64,000 bases of DNA from an uncultured Pelagibacteraceae bacterium (GCA_902558435.1 CACEDU010000001.1:230919-294918); one strand, 5' to 3'; positions 9,674 through 19,944 are shown, counted from the stretch's first letter. Numbers and translations: made by a program. The notes: generated by a model from the sequence alone, not told the origin.

Positions 9674-10879
9674 TTTCTGTCTCAACTTTCCATCTAAAGT
9701 ATCTAAAAATTGATTAGTTGTAAGATATTTAGTTGAAGGTCCTATTAATATAGCTAAGTCCTTAGTCATTGAACCTTCTTCAACACAATCAACACATACA
9801 TTTTCAAGTGTTTCAGCAAATTTAATTAATTCTTCGTTTCCATCAAGCTTTCCTCTATGAGCCAAGCCCCTTGTCCATGCAAAAATTGAAGCAATAGGAT
9901 TTGTTGAAGTTTCTTTTCCTTGTTGATGCATTCTAAAGTGTCTTGTTACCGTACCATGTGCAGCTTCCGCTTCCATAGTTTTTCCATCTGGTGCGAGGAG
10001 CACACTTGTCATTAAACCTAAAGAACCATATCCTTGAGCAACTGTATCTGATTGGACATCCCCATCATAATTTTTGCATGCCCAAATATATTTACCATGC
10101 CATTTCATTGCACATGCAACCATATCATCTATTAATCTATGTTCATAAGTGATTTTATTTTGTTCAAATTTTTCTTTGAATTCTTTTTCAAAAACTTCTT
10201 GGAAAATATCTTTAAATCTTCCGTCGTATCTTTTTAAAATTGTATTTTTTGTTGATAGATAAACAGGCCACTTCTTGATTAACCCATAATTAAAGCAAGA
10301 TCTTGCAAAATCCTTTATAGATTTATCTAAGTTATACATTGATAAAGCAATTCCAGGACCAGGAAAATTAAATACCTCATATTTTTTCTCATCATTTCCA
10401 TCTTCGGCAGTCCATTTTATTTCTAGTTTGCCTTTTCCCGGAACTGTAAAGTCTGTTGCTCTGTATTGGTCACCAAATGCGTGTCTACCTATAATTAGTG
10501 GATCTGTCCATGAGGGTACAAGCTTTGGAATATTTTTACAAATTATGGGTTCTCTAAAAACAGTACCACCAATAATATTTCTTATTGTACCATTAGGAGA
10601 TCTCCACATTTTTTTTAGGCTAAACTCTTTTACTCTTGCTTCATCTGGAGTAATAGTTGCACATTTGATACCCACTCCATTCTTTTTAATGGCATTAGCA
10701 CACTCTATAGTAATTTTATCATTAGTTTTATCTCTACTTTCCATTCCTAGATCGTAGTATTCGATTTTGAGATCTATGTAGGTTAAGATTAGTTTATTTT
10801 TTATGAAGTCCCATATAACTCTAGTCATTTCGTCACCATCTAACTCTACTATGGGGTTTTTAACCTTAATTTTACTCAT
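9665..10879 (-). CDS. icd: NADP-dependent isocitrate dehydrogenase
   Basis: TCA-cycle enzyme converting isocitrate to 2-oxoglutarate and CO2 with NADPH formation. 404 aa, matching the homodimeric eukaryote-like (type II) IDH found in many alphaproteobacteria and not the E. coli type. Conserved blocks include [14 protein letters not shown] at the N-terminus, the substrate loop [13 protein letters not shown], the metal-binding region [10 protein letters not shown] and AAHGTVTRH near the cofactor site. Divergent from psd, sharing a 78-bp intergenic region that must hold both promoters. Confidence 0.98.
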   Translation of the reverse strand: MSKIKVKNPIVELDGDEMTRVIWDFIKNKLILTYIDLKIEYYDLGMESRDKTNDKITIECANAIKKNGVGIKCATITPDEARVKEFSLKKMWRSPNGTIRNIIGGTVFREPIICKNIPKLVPSWTDPLIIGRHAFGDQYRATDFTVPGKGKLEIKWTAEDGNDEKKYEVFNFPGPGIALSMYNLDKSIKDFARSCFNYGLIKKWPVYLSTKNTILKRYDGRFKDIFQEVFEKEFKEKFEQNKITYEHRLIDDMVACAMKWHGKYIWACKNYDGDVQSDTVAQGYGSLGLMTSVLLAPDGKTMEAEAAHGTVTRHFRMHQQGKETSTNPIASIFAWTRGLAHRGKLDGNEELIKFAETLENVCVDCVEEGSMTKDLAILIGPSTKYLTTNQFLDTLDGKLRQKLN

Positions 10880-10957
10880 TTTTTAGATATATCTTAATAG
10901 TTGAATTTATTCTTTTTGTATACATATTAATTCAAATTTATTGTTTATAGGATTGTT

Positions 10958-11602
10958 ATGAGTAAAATTTTTCCAAAATTACACAATCAAGGATACAAGT
11001 TTATTGTTATTTTTGCAATTGCAACTGTAATTCTTTATTTGATAAATGGTTTTTTTGGTTTTGTCGGTTTAGTATTAACTATTTGGTGTTACTATTTTTT
11101 TAGAGATCCTGAGAGAACATCTATTGGAGATGATAATTATCTTACAAGTCCTGCAGATGGAGTTGTGTTACAAGTGATGGACACAAATGGCCCAAAAGAA
11201 CTTGGCTTAGAAAATAAAAAGATGAAAAAGGTAAGTATATTTATGGACGTATTTGACTGTCACGTAAATAGATCTCCTTGTTCTGGGGCAATATCAGAGA
11301 TACTTTATAAACCTGGGAAGTTTTTTAATGCATCATTAGATAAAGCAAGTGAAGATAATGAGAGAAATTATTATAGAATTAAAAATTCTAACGGAGAAGA
11401 AATTATTGTAGTCCAAATAGCTGGATTAGTTGCTAGAAGAATTGTAACCGAAGTTTCCAAAGATGAACTTGTAGAGCAAGGTTCAAGAATAGGTATGATT
11501 AGATTTGGGAGTAGGGCAGATATGTATTTTGAAAATTACTCTCCCTTAGTTAAGGTTGATCAAAAGACTATAGCTGGCGAAACTTTAATTGCAAAAAAAT
11601 AA
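10958..11602 (+). CDS. psd: Phosphatidylserine decarboxylase proenzyme (short type)
   Basis: Makes phosphatidylethanolamine from phosphatidylserine. 214 aa, the compact PSD-A-like subfamily. Two hydrophobic segments (about residues 16-48) anchor it in the membrane. The self-processing site is Gly184-Ser185 in RFGSRAD; Ser185 becomes the pyruvoyl group of the alpha chain. The FDCHVNRSP block carries the conserved His. The gene is followed 4 bp later by pssA, giving the two consecutive PE-synthesis steps in reverse order. Confidence 0.95.
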   Translation: MSKIFPKLHNQGYKFIVIFAIATVILYLINGFFGFVGLVLTIWCYYFFRDPERTSIGDDNYLTSPADGVVLQVMDTNGPKELGLENKKMKKVSIFMDVFDCHVNRSPCSGAISEILYKPGKFFNASLDKASEDNERNYYRIKNSNGEEIIVVQIAGLVARRIVTEVSKDELVEQGSRIGMIRFGSRADMYFENYSPLVKVDQKTIAGETLIAKK

Positions 11603-11606
11603 TCTA

Positions 11607-12404
11607 ATGAAGTTACAAGATAAAAATATTAAATTAGTTTCAAATAAAAAAACTAGAGTAATTTTACCAAATATTCTTACACTTGTTGGTGTGTGTATTG
11701 GACTAACGTCAATAAAATTTGCGTTTGACGGTAAATTCGAGTTATCAATTATTGCTGTAATAGTTGCCGCGATAATTGATGGGTTAGATGGAAGAATTGC
11801 AAGATTGATTAAAGGTACCTCTAAAGTAGGTAAAGAACTAGACTCCTTAACTGATGTGATAAGTTTTGGTGTTGCCCCAGCATTTATAATGTATTTTTGG
11901 GCTCTATCAGAAACAGGTAGAGTAGGCTGGTTGATTTCATTGATTTATGTAGTTTGTGTTGCACTTAGACTTGCAAGATTTAATGTTTCATCAAACGAAG
12001 AAAGTTCTTGGAAAGATAATTTTTTTGAAGGCATTCCTTCACCAGCTGGCGGAATTCTAGTTTTAATGCCGTTAGTTTTAAGTATAAGCGAATTTAAGTT
12101 TTTAAACTTGAATTATCAATTTGTCGTCCCAATTATGTTTATTTTTGTTTCAATACTATTAATAAGCAAAATACCAACTTATTCGTTTAAAAGGATTGTT
12201 GTACCAAGAAGTGCATCAATATTTTTGTTATTCGGAATAATCTTATATTTTGGCTTAATTCTCGTTTATACTTTTAATGCAATAATTATTTCAGGATTAA
12301 TTTATATGTTGATGGTACCGATAAGTTCAATGCATTATCTTATGATTAAAAAAAATGAAAAAATTATCACAAATGATACTGATCATCATGAAGATGTCTT
12401 ATAA
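11607..12404 (+). CDS. pssA: CDP-diacylglycerol-serine O-phosphatidyltransferase
   Basis: Integral membrane enzyme joining serine to CDP-diacylglycerol to make phosphatidylserine. About 265 aa with 7-8 membrane segments and the CDP-alcohol phosphotransferase signature DGLDGRIAR ... GKELDSLTDVISFG near residues 60-90. The track starts at a TTG overlapping psd; the ATG at 11607, four bases after the psd stop, is a better start. Its own stop abuts the ATG of the next gene, so the psd-pssA-glycosyltransferase-rlmE run is probably one operon. Confidence 0.95.
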   Translation: MKLQDKNIKLVSNKKTRVILPNILTLVGVCIGLTSIKFAFDGKFELSIIAVIVAAIIDGLDGRIARLIKGTSKVGKELDSLTDVISFGVAPAFIMYFWALSETGRVGWLISLIYVVCVALRLARFNVSSNEESSWKDNFFEGIPSPAGGILVLMPLVLSISEFKFLNLNYQFVVPIMFIFVSILLISKIPTYSFKRIVVPRSASIFLLFGIILYFGLILVYTFNAIIISGLIYMLMVPISSMHYLMIKKNEKIITNDTDHHEDVL

Positions 12405-13304
12405 ATGAAGGAAAACACAATAATTTCCTTAGCCGACTCAAATTATTTTAATCTTTTAAATGAATTAATAGACTCAATTAACAGATTTGAGCAAAGTAAA
12501 GATATAGATATATGCATAATGGATGCTGGATTAACTGAAGAGCAGATAAAAGTTTTAGAAAAAAAGGTCTTTAAAATTAAAAAGGCAGAGTGGGATATAG
12601 AAGTTCCAAATTTTAAGATTAAAGGAAGAGAATGGTTGAAGAGTCAGGTATCCAGAGCGTTTTTACCTAAATATTTTCCAGGTTATAAAAAATACTTGTG
12701 GATAGATGCGGATGCTTGGGTTAATTCATGGTACGCAATTGATCTTTATTTAAGAGGATGTGAAAATAAAAAATTAGCAATAGCAACATCCGCTGACAGG
12801 TCATATGGAAGAGTTTTAAGAGCAGAATGGGTGATAGGAAGTTTCGCAAGAATAAAATCACAAAATTATAAGCATGCTAAATCATCTGGATTTTCGGAAA
12901 AAGTTTCAAGAGAAGTAGCTCTTAAACCTCATTTAAATATTGGATTATTTTGTTTAGAAGAAAATGCGCCTCATTGGGAAGTTTGGCAAAAAAATTTGAG
13001 AAAAGCATTGTCGTCAGGAAAGATTTGGGGTTCTGAACAAATAGCAATGAATATAACTATATATTCTGATAATCTTGGTGTTGAAATTTTGCCAGCCTAT
13101 TGCAATTGGACACTTATTGAAGCAATAAGATTTGATAAAAAACAAAATACTTTTGTTGAACCATATTTACCAAATCATGAAATAGGAATTATTCACTTAG
13201 CTGGAAAGAACAATGATAATATTAGAAATGATAAAAATTATATTTCTAAAATTAAAACACTAGATGGCGATATAATTGAAAAATCATTGAGATTTGAGAA
13301 CTAA
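12405..13304 (+). CDS. Putative GT-A (GT8-like) glycosyltransferase
   Basis: 299 aa, soluble, no signal peptide. An N-terminal nucleotide-sugar-like fold (IISLADSNYF...) is followed by YLWIDADAWVNSW near residue 100, a DxD metal-binding motif, and a late region with HLAGKN near the C-terminus, which resembles the terminal His-Gly segment of GT8 enzymes. It probably transfers a sugar to a lipid or surface glycan. It starts immediately after the pssA stop (TAAATG). Acceptor and sugar are unknown. Confidence 0.6.
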   Translation: MKENTIISLADSNYFNLLNELIDSINRFEQSKDIDICIMDAGLTEEQIKVLEKKVFKIKKAEWDIEVPNFKIKGREWLKSQVSRAFLPKYFPGYKKYLWIDADAWVNSWYAIDLYLRGCENKKLAIATSADRSYGRVLRAEWVIGSFARIKSQNYKHAKSSGFSEKVSREVALKPHLNIGLFCLEENAPHWEVWQKNLRKALSSGKIWGSEQIAMNITIYSDNLGVEILPAYCNWTLIEAIRFDKKQNTFVEPYLPNHEIGIIHLAGKNNDNIRNDKNYISKIKTLDGDIIEKSLRFEN

Positions 13305-13916
13305 TTGAAAAAAAATAAATTTTCTAAAAATTGGATTATTAAACAAAAAAGAGATATTTACGTAAAAAAATCAAAATTAGAAGGATATAGATCAAGAGCT
13401 GTTTATAAATTACAAGAAATTAATGAAAAATTTAATATAATAAAAAATAACACCTTAGTTGTCGATCTAGGTGCTGCTCCTGGAAGTTGGTCACAGTATA
13501 TATCAAGAAATTATAAAAGTTCTAAAATTATTTCAATAGATTTGAAAGATATAGAGCCTATTAAAAATTTAATTCATATTAAAGGAGACTTTACAGAAGA
13601 TGATCAAAAAATTAAAATACAAAATTATTTTGGAAAAAAAGTAGATCTCATAATTTCTGATATGGCTGTAAATACCACAGGCAATAAAAGTGTGGATTCT
13701 CTTGTAACAGGTGAATTATGCATAGAAGCAATGAATTTTGCTGTTGAATTACTAAATGAGAAGGGAAGTTTTATTTCTAAAATTTTTATGGGGTCATCTT
13801 TTAACGAGATTGTCGCATTTGGTAAAAAAACATTTAAACAAGTGGATATTTTTAAGCCTCCCTCTAGTAGAAAAGATTCAAAGGAAAATTTTATAATTTG
13901 CAGAAATTTAAGATAG
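13305..13916 (+). CDS. rlmE: 23S rRNA (uridine-2'-O)-methyltransferase RlmE (FtsJ/RrmJ)
   Basis: 203 aa SAM-dependent enzyme that methylates the ribose of U2552 in the 23S rRNA A loop during late 50S assembly. It shows YRSRAVYKLQEI, the SAM motif VVDLGAAPGSWSQY near residues 49-62 and the catalytic K-D-K-E tetrad positions (YKL..., SDMAVNTTG, SFISKIF). The start is a TTG directly after the preceding stop; there is no better codon upstream. Identity is firm. Confidence 0.95.
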   Translation: MKKNKFSKNWIIKQKRDIYVKKSKLEGYRSRAVYKLQEINEKFNIIKNNTLVVDLGAAPGSWSQYISRNYKSSKIISIDLKDIEPIKNLIHIKGDFTEDDQKIKIQNYFGKKVDLIISDMAVNTTGNKSVDSLVTGELCIEAMNFAVELLNEKGSFISKIFMGSSFNEIVAFGKKTFKQVDIFKPPSSRKDSKENFIICRNLR

Positions 13917-13955
13917 TTTGGCTTTTATTTTTTTAAGAATCATTTATATAAGGAC

Positions 13956-15020
13956 ATGGATACTATCAAAGAGGCTCTAACATTTGATGATGTTACATTA
14001 GCTCCAAATTACTCTGAAATTTTACCAAATAAAGTAAACACATCAACAAATCTAACAAAAAACCTAAGTATAAGAATACCCCTTTTATCATCTGCAATGG
14101 ATACCGTAACAGAATCATCAATGAGTATTGCTATGGCAAAAGCTGGTGGATTAGGAATTATCCATAGAAATCTAAATATTAATGATCAAATCAAAGAAAT
14201 AAGAAAAGTAAAATCAAAAAAATACATGGTAGGAGCAGCAGTTGGGGCAAGTGAAAAAGAATTTAAAAGAGCAGAGAAAATACTAAAAGAAAACATAGAT
14301 ATAATTGTAGTAGATACAGCTCATGGACATACAAAAAAAGTTGGAAATATAATAAACAAAATCAAGAAAATAAGACCAAAGGGAACAGCAATTTGTGCTG
14401 GAAATATAGCCACAGCTGAAGCTGCAAAATTTCTAGTTAGACTTGGTGTTGATATAATCAAAGTAGGAATAGGTCCTGGATCTATTTGTACAACAAGACT
14501 TGTTGCAGGAATAGGAGTTCCTCAATTGAGTGCAATTTTAGATGTTAAAAAGGGAATAGGGAAAAGCAAAATAAAATTGATTGCTGATGGGGGTATAAAA
14601 TTCTCTGGAGATATTGCAAAAGCATTAGCTGCGGGTGCGGATGCTGTTATGATAGGATCATTATTTGCAGGAACTGATGAAGCACCGGGTAAAAAAATAA
14701 AAAAAAATGGTAAATTGTATAAATATTTTAGAGGTATGGGATCGATAGGAGCAATGAATAAAGGGTCAGCAGATCGATATTTTCAATCTAAACAGAAAGA
14801 TACTTCAAAATATGTGGCTGAAGGAGTAGAGGGATACATTAAATACAAAGGTAGAGTTGATAAAATAATTTATAACTTAGTTGGAGGTTTAAAATCCTCC
14901 ATGGGTTACTTGGGGGCTAAGAAAGTAATTGATTTAAGGAAAAAACCAAAATTTGTGAAAATTACTAAAGCAGGTTTTTATGAAAGTATGGTACATAACA
15001 TAGATCTAGTAAAAAAGTAA
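13956..15020 (+). CDS. guaB: IMP dehydrogenase lacking the CBS (Bateman) domain
   Basis: Catalyses NAD-dependent oxidation of IMP to XMP, the committed step to GMP. Catalytic Cys178 lies in GPGSICTTR, and the flap GSADRYFQ ... [14 protein letters not shown] carries the Arg-Tyr pair typical of IMPDH and not of GMP reductase. At 354 aa it is about 130 residues shorter than usual: the barrel runs from IKEIRKVKS straight into [10 protein letters not shown] around residue 87, where two CBS domains normally sit. An AAGGA RBS precedes the ATG. guaA follows after a small TPR gene. Confidence 0.94.
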   Translation: MDTIKEALTFDDVTLAPNYSEILPNKVNTSTNLTKNLSIRIPLLSSAMDTVTESSMSIAMAKAGGLGIIHRNLNINDQIKEIRKVKSKKYMVGAAVGASEKEFKRAEKILKENIDIIVVDTAHGHTKKVGNIINKIKKIRPKGTAICAGNIATAEAAKFLVRLGVDIIKVGIGPGSICTTRLVAGIGVPQLSAILDVKKGIGKSKIKLIADGGIKFSGDIAKALAAGADAVMIGSLFAGTDEAPGKKIKKNGKLYKYFRGMGSIGAMNKGSADRYFQSKQKDTSKYVAEGVEGYIKYKGRVDKIIYNLVGGLKSSMGYLGAKKVIDLRKKPKFVKITKAGFYESMVHNIDLVKK

Positions 15021-15022
15021 TT

Positions 15023-15451
15023 ATGAAAAATTTAATTTTAATAATAGCTTTCTCTTTATTCACTATGATGGCAAAAGCAGAAAAAAATAATTTTTTCATG
15101 GATGCTAAAGATTTATTTGATAATAAAAAATACGAGGAATCTAAGTTTTTGTTTTATAGAAATATAGTCTATAACCCAAAGGATGCACCGTCTTACCTCT
15201 ATTTAGCTAAAATTTTCAAAATTGAAGAAGATAAAAGACAAGAGGAAAAAAATATAAAAACTACTTTGCTCTTAGATCCAAAAAATGAAGAGGCAATGTA
15301 CCTATTAATAGACATGGAATTAGAAAGATCGAATTTTTCAAAAGCAGATGAGTTAAGTAAAGATTTTAAAAAAATTTGTGTAAAAATATGTGCAAAAATT
15401 ACTTCAATTGAAAGCCGTTTAAAAGATTTTGAAAGAAAAGATGCATCTTGA
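15023..15451 (+). CDS. Small secreted TPR-like protein
   Basis: 142 aa. A signal peptide (about residues 1-19, ending MMAKAEK) leads into two or three TPR-like helical pairs such as [20 protein letters not shown] and the [16 protein letters not shown] segment, suggesting a periplasmic scaffold or interaction protein. It lies between guaB (2-bp gap) and guaA (11-bp overlap), so it is co-transcribed with GMP synthesis genes without an obvious functional tie. No specific function recognised. Confidence 0.65.
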   Translation: MKNLILIIAFSLFTMMAKAEKNNFFMDAKDLFDNKKYEESKFLFYRNIVYNPKDAPSYLYLAKIFKIEEDKRQEEKNIKTTLLLDPKNEEAMYLLIDMELERSNFSKADELSKDFKKICVKICAKITSIESRLKDFERKDAS

Positions 15452-17003
15452 AGACACTCTTAATAAAATATTAATTGTTGACTTTGGTTCTCAATTTACA
15501 CAATTAATAGCACGTAAAATAAGAGAACTCGGCATTTATTGTGAAATTATCAGCCATAAATCAATAGAAAAACGTAAAAACTTCAACAAAAATATCAAGG
15601 GTATAGTCTTATCAGGTGGACCTTTAAATGTTTACGAAAATAAAAAAGTAAAATTTAATCATAATCTTTTAAAACTTGAAATACCTATATTGGGAATATG
15701 TTTTGGGCACCAAATTATTTCAAAAGTAATGGGTGGAAAAGTAAAAAGTTCTAAATTTAGAGAGTTCGGACTAGCTGAAGTAACAGAGATAAAAAAAAGC
15801 AAATTAACAAAAAATTTTTTTTCTAATAAAAAAAATAATGTTTGGATGAGTCATGCAGATCAAGTAACAAAATTACCAAAAAATTTTAGTGTAATTGCAA
15901 AAAGTAATAATTCTAAATTGTGTATTATTCAAAATAATAAAAAAAATATTTTTGGAATCCAATTTCATCCAGAAGTAAGTCATACCAACAAAGGAAAAGT
16001 AATACTTAGAAATTTTATATTTTCTATATGTAAATTAACTAAAAATTGGTCTGCTAGTGATCAGAAAAAAAAATTAATTAGTGAGGTAAAAGAAGTTGTG
16101 GGAAATTCAAAAGTCATTTGTGCATTATCTGGCGGTGTAGATAGTAGTGTAGTTGCAAAATTGTTATCAAATGCAATAGGAAAAAATTTGACATGTATTT
16201 TTGTCAATACAGGCTTACTCAGAAAAAATGAGGAAAAACAAGTTGTTAATACATTTAAGAAACGTTTTAAAATTAATTTAATTTATGTGAATGCTGAAAA
16301 TCTATTTTTATCAAAATTAAAAAATATTTCTGATCCAGAAAGAAAAAGAAAAATTATTGGAAATTTATTTATAAAAATATTTGAAAAATATGCAAAAAAA
16401 ATTAAAAAAGTAAAATTTTTAGCCCAAGGAACTCTCTATCCAGATTTAATCGAAAGCAAATCTGTTACAGGAAGCAAAACTTCAAAAATAAAATCACATC
16501 ACAATGTTGGAGGTTTACCAAAAAAAATGAATCTTAAATTAGTAGAACCTCTAAAATATCTCTTTAAAGACGAAGTTAGAAAGTTAGGATTTGAAATTGG
16601 ATTGAACAAAGAGATTGTTTCCCGACATCCATTTCCTGGACCTGGTCTTGCAATTAGAATGCCTGGTAATATATCTAAAGAAAAAATCAAAATTTTAAAA
16701 GAAGCAGATAATTATTTTATAAAATCGTTAAAGGATAATAATTTGTATGACAAAATCTGGCAAGCATATGCTGCTTTACTCCCAGTAAAAACGGTAGGAG
16801 TTATGGGTGATAATAGAACCTATGAATACGTTTGTTTACTGAGAGCAATTACATCTGAAGATGGTATGACCGCAGATTTTTTTCAATTTAACAAAACTTT
16901 TATGCAATCAGTATCTAACCAAATTATAAATAATATAAGAGGAATAAATAGAGTTGTTTATGACATAACATCTAAGCCTCCAAGTACTATTGAATTAGAA
17001 TAA
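15441..17003 (+). CDS. guaA: GMP synthase (glutamine-hydrolysing)
   Basis: Converts XMP to GMP using ATP and glutamine. About 520 aa. The N-terminal class I amidotransferase domain has the nucleophile Cys in GICFGHQ and the HPEVSHT His-Glu pair; the ATP-pyrophosphatase domain starts with the P-loop LSGGVDSSV; the C-terminal dimerisation domain ends in the canonical KPPSTIELE. The track start is a TTG; the ATG four codons on (MHLEDTLN) is preferred and overlaps the preceding TPR gene by 11 bp. Confidence 0.98.
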   Translation: MHLEDTLNKILIVDFGSQFTQLIARKIRELGIYCEIISHKSIEKRKNFNKNIKGIVLSGGPLNVYENKKVKFNHNLLKLEIPILGICFGHQIISKVMGGKVKSSKFREFGLAEVTEIKKSKLTKNFFSNKKNNVWMSHADQVTKLPKNFSVIAKSNNSKLCIIQNNKKNIFGIQFHPEVSHTNKGKVILRNFIFSICKLTKNWSASDQKKKLISEVKEVVGNSKVICALSGGVDSSVVAKLLSNAIGKNLTCIFVNTGLLRKNEEKQVVNTFKKRFKINLIYVNAENLFLSKLKNISDPERKRKIIGNLFIKIFEKYAKKIKKVKFLAQGTLYPDLIESKSVTGSKTSKIKSHHNVGGLPKKMNLKLVEPLKYLFKDEVRKLGFEIGLNKEIVSRHPFPGPGLAIRMPGNISKEKIKILKEADNYFIKSLKDNNLYDKIWQAYAALLPVKTVGVMGDNRTYEYVCLLRAITSEDGMTADFFQFNKTFMQSVSNQIINNIRGINRVVYDITSKPPSTIELE

Positions 17004-17025
17004 TAAGACTATATAAGTTAATTAT

Positions 17026-17445
17026 ATGAAATATTTACACACAATGATTAGAGTCTCTAACATAGAGGAGTCATTAAGATTTTTCTGTGAAGGGTTAGGT
17101 CTTAAAGAAACAAGAAGAAAAGACAGTGAAAAGGGCAGGTATACTTTAGTATTTCTTGCTGCTCCAGATGATGAGAAAGCTGAAATAGAATTAACATACA
17201 ATTGGGATGGAGATAGTTTGGGTGATGGTTCAAGAAACTTTGGACATTTAGCTTACAGAGTTGAAAATATATATGAAACTTGCCAAAGATTAAAAGACAT
17301 GGGTTATACAATTAACAGACCACCAAGAGATGGCCATATGGCATTTGTGAGATCTCCAGATAAAATTTCTGTTGAAATACTTCAAGATGGTTACTTGGAA
17401 CCAATAGAGCCTTGGAAATCCATGGAAAATACAGGTACTTGGTAA
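17026..17445 (+). CDS. gloA: Lactoylglutathione lyase-like glyoxalase I (VOC fold)
   Basis: 139 aa, two beta-alpha-beta-beta-beta modules. It shows the glyoxalase I metal ligands in order: His5 in MKYLHTMIRV, Glu in AEIELTYNW, His in FGHLAYRV and Glu in SVEILQDG. It would isomerise the methylglyoxal-glutathione hemithioacetal to S-lactoylglutathione. Glutathione synthesis genes lie elsewhere in the window, consistent with a glutathione-using cell. Confidence 0.9.
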   Translation: MKYLHTMIRVSNIEESLRFFCEGLGLKETRRKDSEKGRYTLVFLAAPDDEKAEIELTYNWDGDSLGDGSRNFGHLAYRVENIYETCQRLKDMGYTINRPPRDGHMAFVRSPDKISVEILQDGYLEPIEPWKSMENTGTW

Positions 17446-17454
17446 TAAATATTT

Positions 17455-18234
17455 ATGCCTTCGAAAATAAGCAGGCTTATATTAAAAAAAAAAAATAAGT
17501 CAAAAATAGTCTGCTTAACAGCCTACTCGAAAAATATTGCTGAAGAAGTTGATAAATACACAGACCTTATACTAGTTGGAGATTCTTTGGGTTCTGTTTT
17601 GTATAATTTTTATACGACAAGAAAAGTAAATCTATCTATGATGATTGAACATTCCAAAAGTGTAAGAAAAGGAGTAAAAAAAAGTTTAATGATTGTAGAT
17701 ATGCCATTTAATACTTATAAAAATAAATCGCAGGCGCTAAAAAATTGTAAAAAAGTCATCAAAGAAACTAAATGCGATGGAATCAAATTAGAAGGAGGAA
17801 GCAAGATCAAAGATATAATTAAACATTTAGTAAAAAATAAAATCTTAGTAATGGGCCACATAGGTATAACACCACAGTCTCAAAGAGGTAAATTTAGATA
17901 TAAAGGCAAGAATGAAAAAGAAAAAAAAAATTTATTAAATGATTCAAAAATCTTAGAAGAAGCAGGTGTTTTTGCTATTGTACTAGAATGTATTGAGAAA
18001 AAACTTTCAAAAGAAATTACTGAGACGATTGAAATTCCTACAATAGGAATTGGCTCATCAAAGTTTTGTGATGGTCAGATTTTAGTTTTAGACGATTTAT
18101 TAGGTTTGACTAATAGTAAAATAAAATTCGTTAAGAAATATGCTAATTTTAAAAGTAATATTAGAAATGCAGTTAAAAAATTTGGGTCAGATGTGAAAAG
18201 AGGTTCATATCCATCATTAAAGCATTCTTACTAA
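17455..18234 (+). CDS. panB: 3-methyl-2-oxobutanoate hydroxymethyltransferase
   Basis: First committed step of pantothenate synthesis: transfers a hydroxymethyl group from methylene-tetrahydrofolate to 2-oxoisovalerate. 259 aa TIM barrel. Hallmarks are LVGDSLGSVL (Mg-binding Asp), KLEGG, MGHIGITPQS and the C-terminal VLVLDDLLGL-like segment (here ILVLDDLLGL). No panC is adjacent. The stop overlaps the convergent terC by 4 bp. Confidence 0.94.
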   Translation: MPSKISRLILKKKNKSKIVCLTAYSKNIAEEVDKYTDLILVGDSLGSVLYNFYTTRKVNLSMMIEHSKSVRKGVKKSLMIVDMPFNTYKNKSQALKNCKKVIKETKCDGIKLEGGSKIKDIIKHLVKNKILVMGHIGITPQSQRGKFRYKGKNEKEKKNLLNDSKILEEAGVFAIVLECIEKKLSKEITETIEIPTIGIGSSKFCDGQILVLDDLLGLTNSKIKFVKKYANFKSNIRNAVKKFGSDVKRGSYPSLKHSY

Positions 18235-18845
18235 AAATACTTTTTAAATTCCTCATTAATTTTTAGAATTTCTAAGTCAACAAGTCCTCCAATAATAAGC
18301 TGTATTGCGAGTATAAGAATAACTGCTATTCCAATATAGACGACCCATAAATGTTTCTGAATATAATTAGCTAAATAAGTGGCCATAGCACCTGTGAGGA
18401 CTACAGATAAAATTAAACCAAAAATCATAAACCCAAAGTTACCCTTAGAAGCACCAACAACACCTATAACATTATCAAAACTAATTGTTATATCTGCGAA
18501 AAGGACTTTATACATACCCTTTGCAAATGAAGGTTCTAAGGATTTTTTTGTTGGTGATTTAATTTGTCTCTGAGCTTGTAAAAGATCTTTTCTAAGATCA
18601 TTTACTATCCAAATTAAAAGCAAACCTCCAAGAATTTTTATGAAGTAAAATTTGAATAAATAGGTCGCAAATACTGCAAATAAAACTTTAAAAATTAAAG
18701 CTCCGACCACTCCCCAAAATATGATTTTTTTTCTATTCTTTGGGACAAAATTAGCCGCAATTAGACCAATTATTATGGCGTTATCAGCTGCTAATATAAT
18801 ATCTATAAAGATAATTTGCAGTAAAATAATGGCTTCTTCGATCAA
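18231..18845 (-). CDS. TerC-family integral membrane protein (YjbE type)
   Basis: 204 aa with about seven transmembrane helices. It shows the two TerC signature segments with acidic membrane residues, IILAADNAIIIGL near the N-terminus and DITISFDNVIGVVG in the second half. TerC relatives are implicated in metal ion (Mn) export or metalation of exported proteins. The role here is not proven; tellurite resistance is unlikely to be the natural function. Confidence 0.85.
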   Translation of the reverse strand: MIEEAIILLQIIFIDIILAADNAIIIGLIAANFVPKNRKKIIFWGVVGALIFKVLFAVFATYLFKFYFIKILGGLLLIWIVNDLRKDLLQAQRQIKSPTKKSLEPSFAKGMYKVLFADITISFDNVIGVVGASKGNFGFMIFGLILSVVLTGAMATYLANYIQKHLWVVYIGIAVILILAIQLIIGGLVDLEILKINEEFKKYF

Positions 18846-18949
18846 GATAACAATATAATAGTAACAATTTCAAATTTTTCAATAAAACATGGAAAAAATT
18901 TTTATTGATTTAACAAATAATACATAATGAGATGTACTTTTTAAAAATT

Positions 18950-18956
18950 AAGGAGG
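18950..18956 (+). promoter_or_regulatory. Strong Shine-Dalgarno of dctP
   Basis: AAGGAGG four bases before the dctP ATG is a near-perfect anti-SD match, unusual in this window where most genes have weak or no visible SD. It fits high production of the periplasmic binding protein. Confidence 0.75.
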
Positions 18957-18960
18957 ATTA

Positions 18961-19932
18961 ATGAAAATTTTAAAAACTTTGTTTTCTATTTTATTTTCTG
19001 TCTTGTTAATAGCAAATGTAAATGCTTCTGAAAAGTGGGATATGGCTTTAGCTTATGGTGCGAGCAACTTTCACTCAGCAAATGCAGCAGAATTTGCTAA
19101 AAATGTTTCAGAGAAAAGTGGAGGAAAACTTACAATAGTTACACATCCTGGTGGATCATTATTTAAAGGTGGAGAAATCTTTAGAGCGGTAAGAACTGGT
19201 CAAGCACAGATGGGCGAAAGATTTATGTCAGCATTGGGAAAAGTTGACCCTATTCTTGAAATTGACTCACAACCTTTTTTAGCAACTTCATATGACGATG
19301 CTATGAAACTTTATCAAGCTTCAAAGCCAGCAATCATTGAAAGTTTAAACCAAAAAGGATTAGTATTTTTATATGCTGTGCCATGGCCTGCACAAGGACT
19401 ATATAGCAAAAATGAAATCAATAGTGTTTCAGATCTAGAAGGTTTAAAATTTAGAGCTTATAATTCTGCAACAATTAGAATTGCAGAGCTCACAGGTATG
19501 GCTCCAACTAAAATTGAGGCGGCTGAAATCAGTCAAGCATTTTCAACTGGAGCAGTTGAAAGTATGATTACATCGCCAACAACTGGTAAAAATAGCAAAA
19601 TATGGGAGAACGGTGTTAAATATTTCTATGATATCGCTGCTTGGTTCCCAAAAAATATGGTTGTTGCACATAGAGGATCTTGGAATAAACTAGATGCTGA
19701 TACTCAAATGCTAATTAAAAGAGAAGCTGCTGCTGCAGAAGAAAAAGGTTGGATGCTTTCTAGAGTTGGAAATATAGAAGATAAAAAAGCTCTAGCTGCT
19801 GCAGGAATGGTAGTAGGCAAAGTAAATGCTGATTTGGAAAAACATTTCCAAAAAGTTGGAAAAAAAATGGCAAAAGAATGGAAGAAAAAAGCTGGCAAAA
19901 CAGGTGCTAGCGTACTTGCCGCATACAAATAA
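18961..19932 (+). CDS. dctP: TRAP transporter periplasmic solute-binding protein (DctP)
   Basis: 323 aa. A signal peptide (about residues 1-22, ending NVNAS) is followed by a DctP fold. The segment LKFRAYNSATIRIAELTG near residue 165 contains the conserved Arg that pairs with the carboxylate of the ligand. The ligand is probably a carboxylate (oxo-, hydroxy- or amino acid) but cannot be named. First gene of dctP-dctQ-dctM, with a strong SD and a hairpin just after the stop. Confidence 0.93.
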   Translation: MKILKTLFSILFSVLLIANVNASEKWDMALAYGASNFHSANAAEFAKNVSEKSGGKLTIVTHPGGSLFKGGEIFRAVRTGQAQMGERFMSALGKVDPILEIDSQPFLATSYDDAMKLYQASKPAIIESLNQKGLVFLYAVPWPAQGLYSKNEINSVSDLEGLKFRAYNSATIRIAELTGMAPTKIEAAEISQAFSTGAVESMITSPTTGKNSKIWENGVKYFYDIAAWFPKNMVVAHRGSWNKLDADTQMLIKREAAAAEEKGWMLSRVGNIEDKKALAAAGMVVGKVNADLEKHFQKVGKKMAKEWKKKAGKTGASVLAAYK

Positions 19933-19944
19933 AAAAAATATAAT

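Noticed and set aside
10428-10757. 109-aa plus-strand ORF within icd
   Set aside because: Antisense shadow of the strongly conserved IDH.
13956-15020. guaB considered as GMP reductase (guaC) because it lacks CBS domains
   Set aside because: The flap GSADRYFQ with the Arg-Tyr pair and the IMPDH-type [13 protein letters not shown] segment favour IMP dehydrogenase; guaA lies just downstream.
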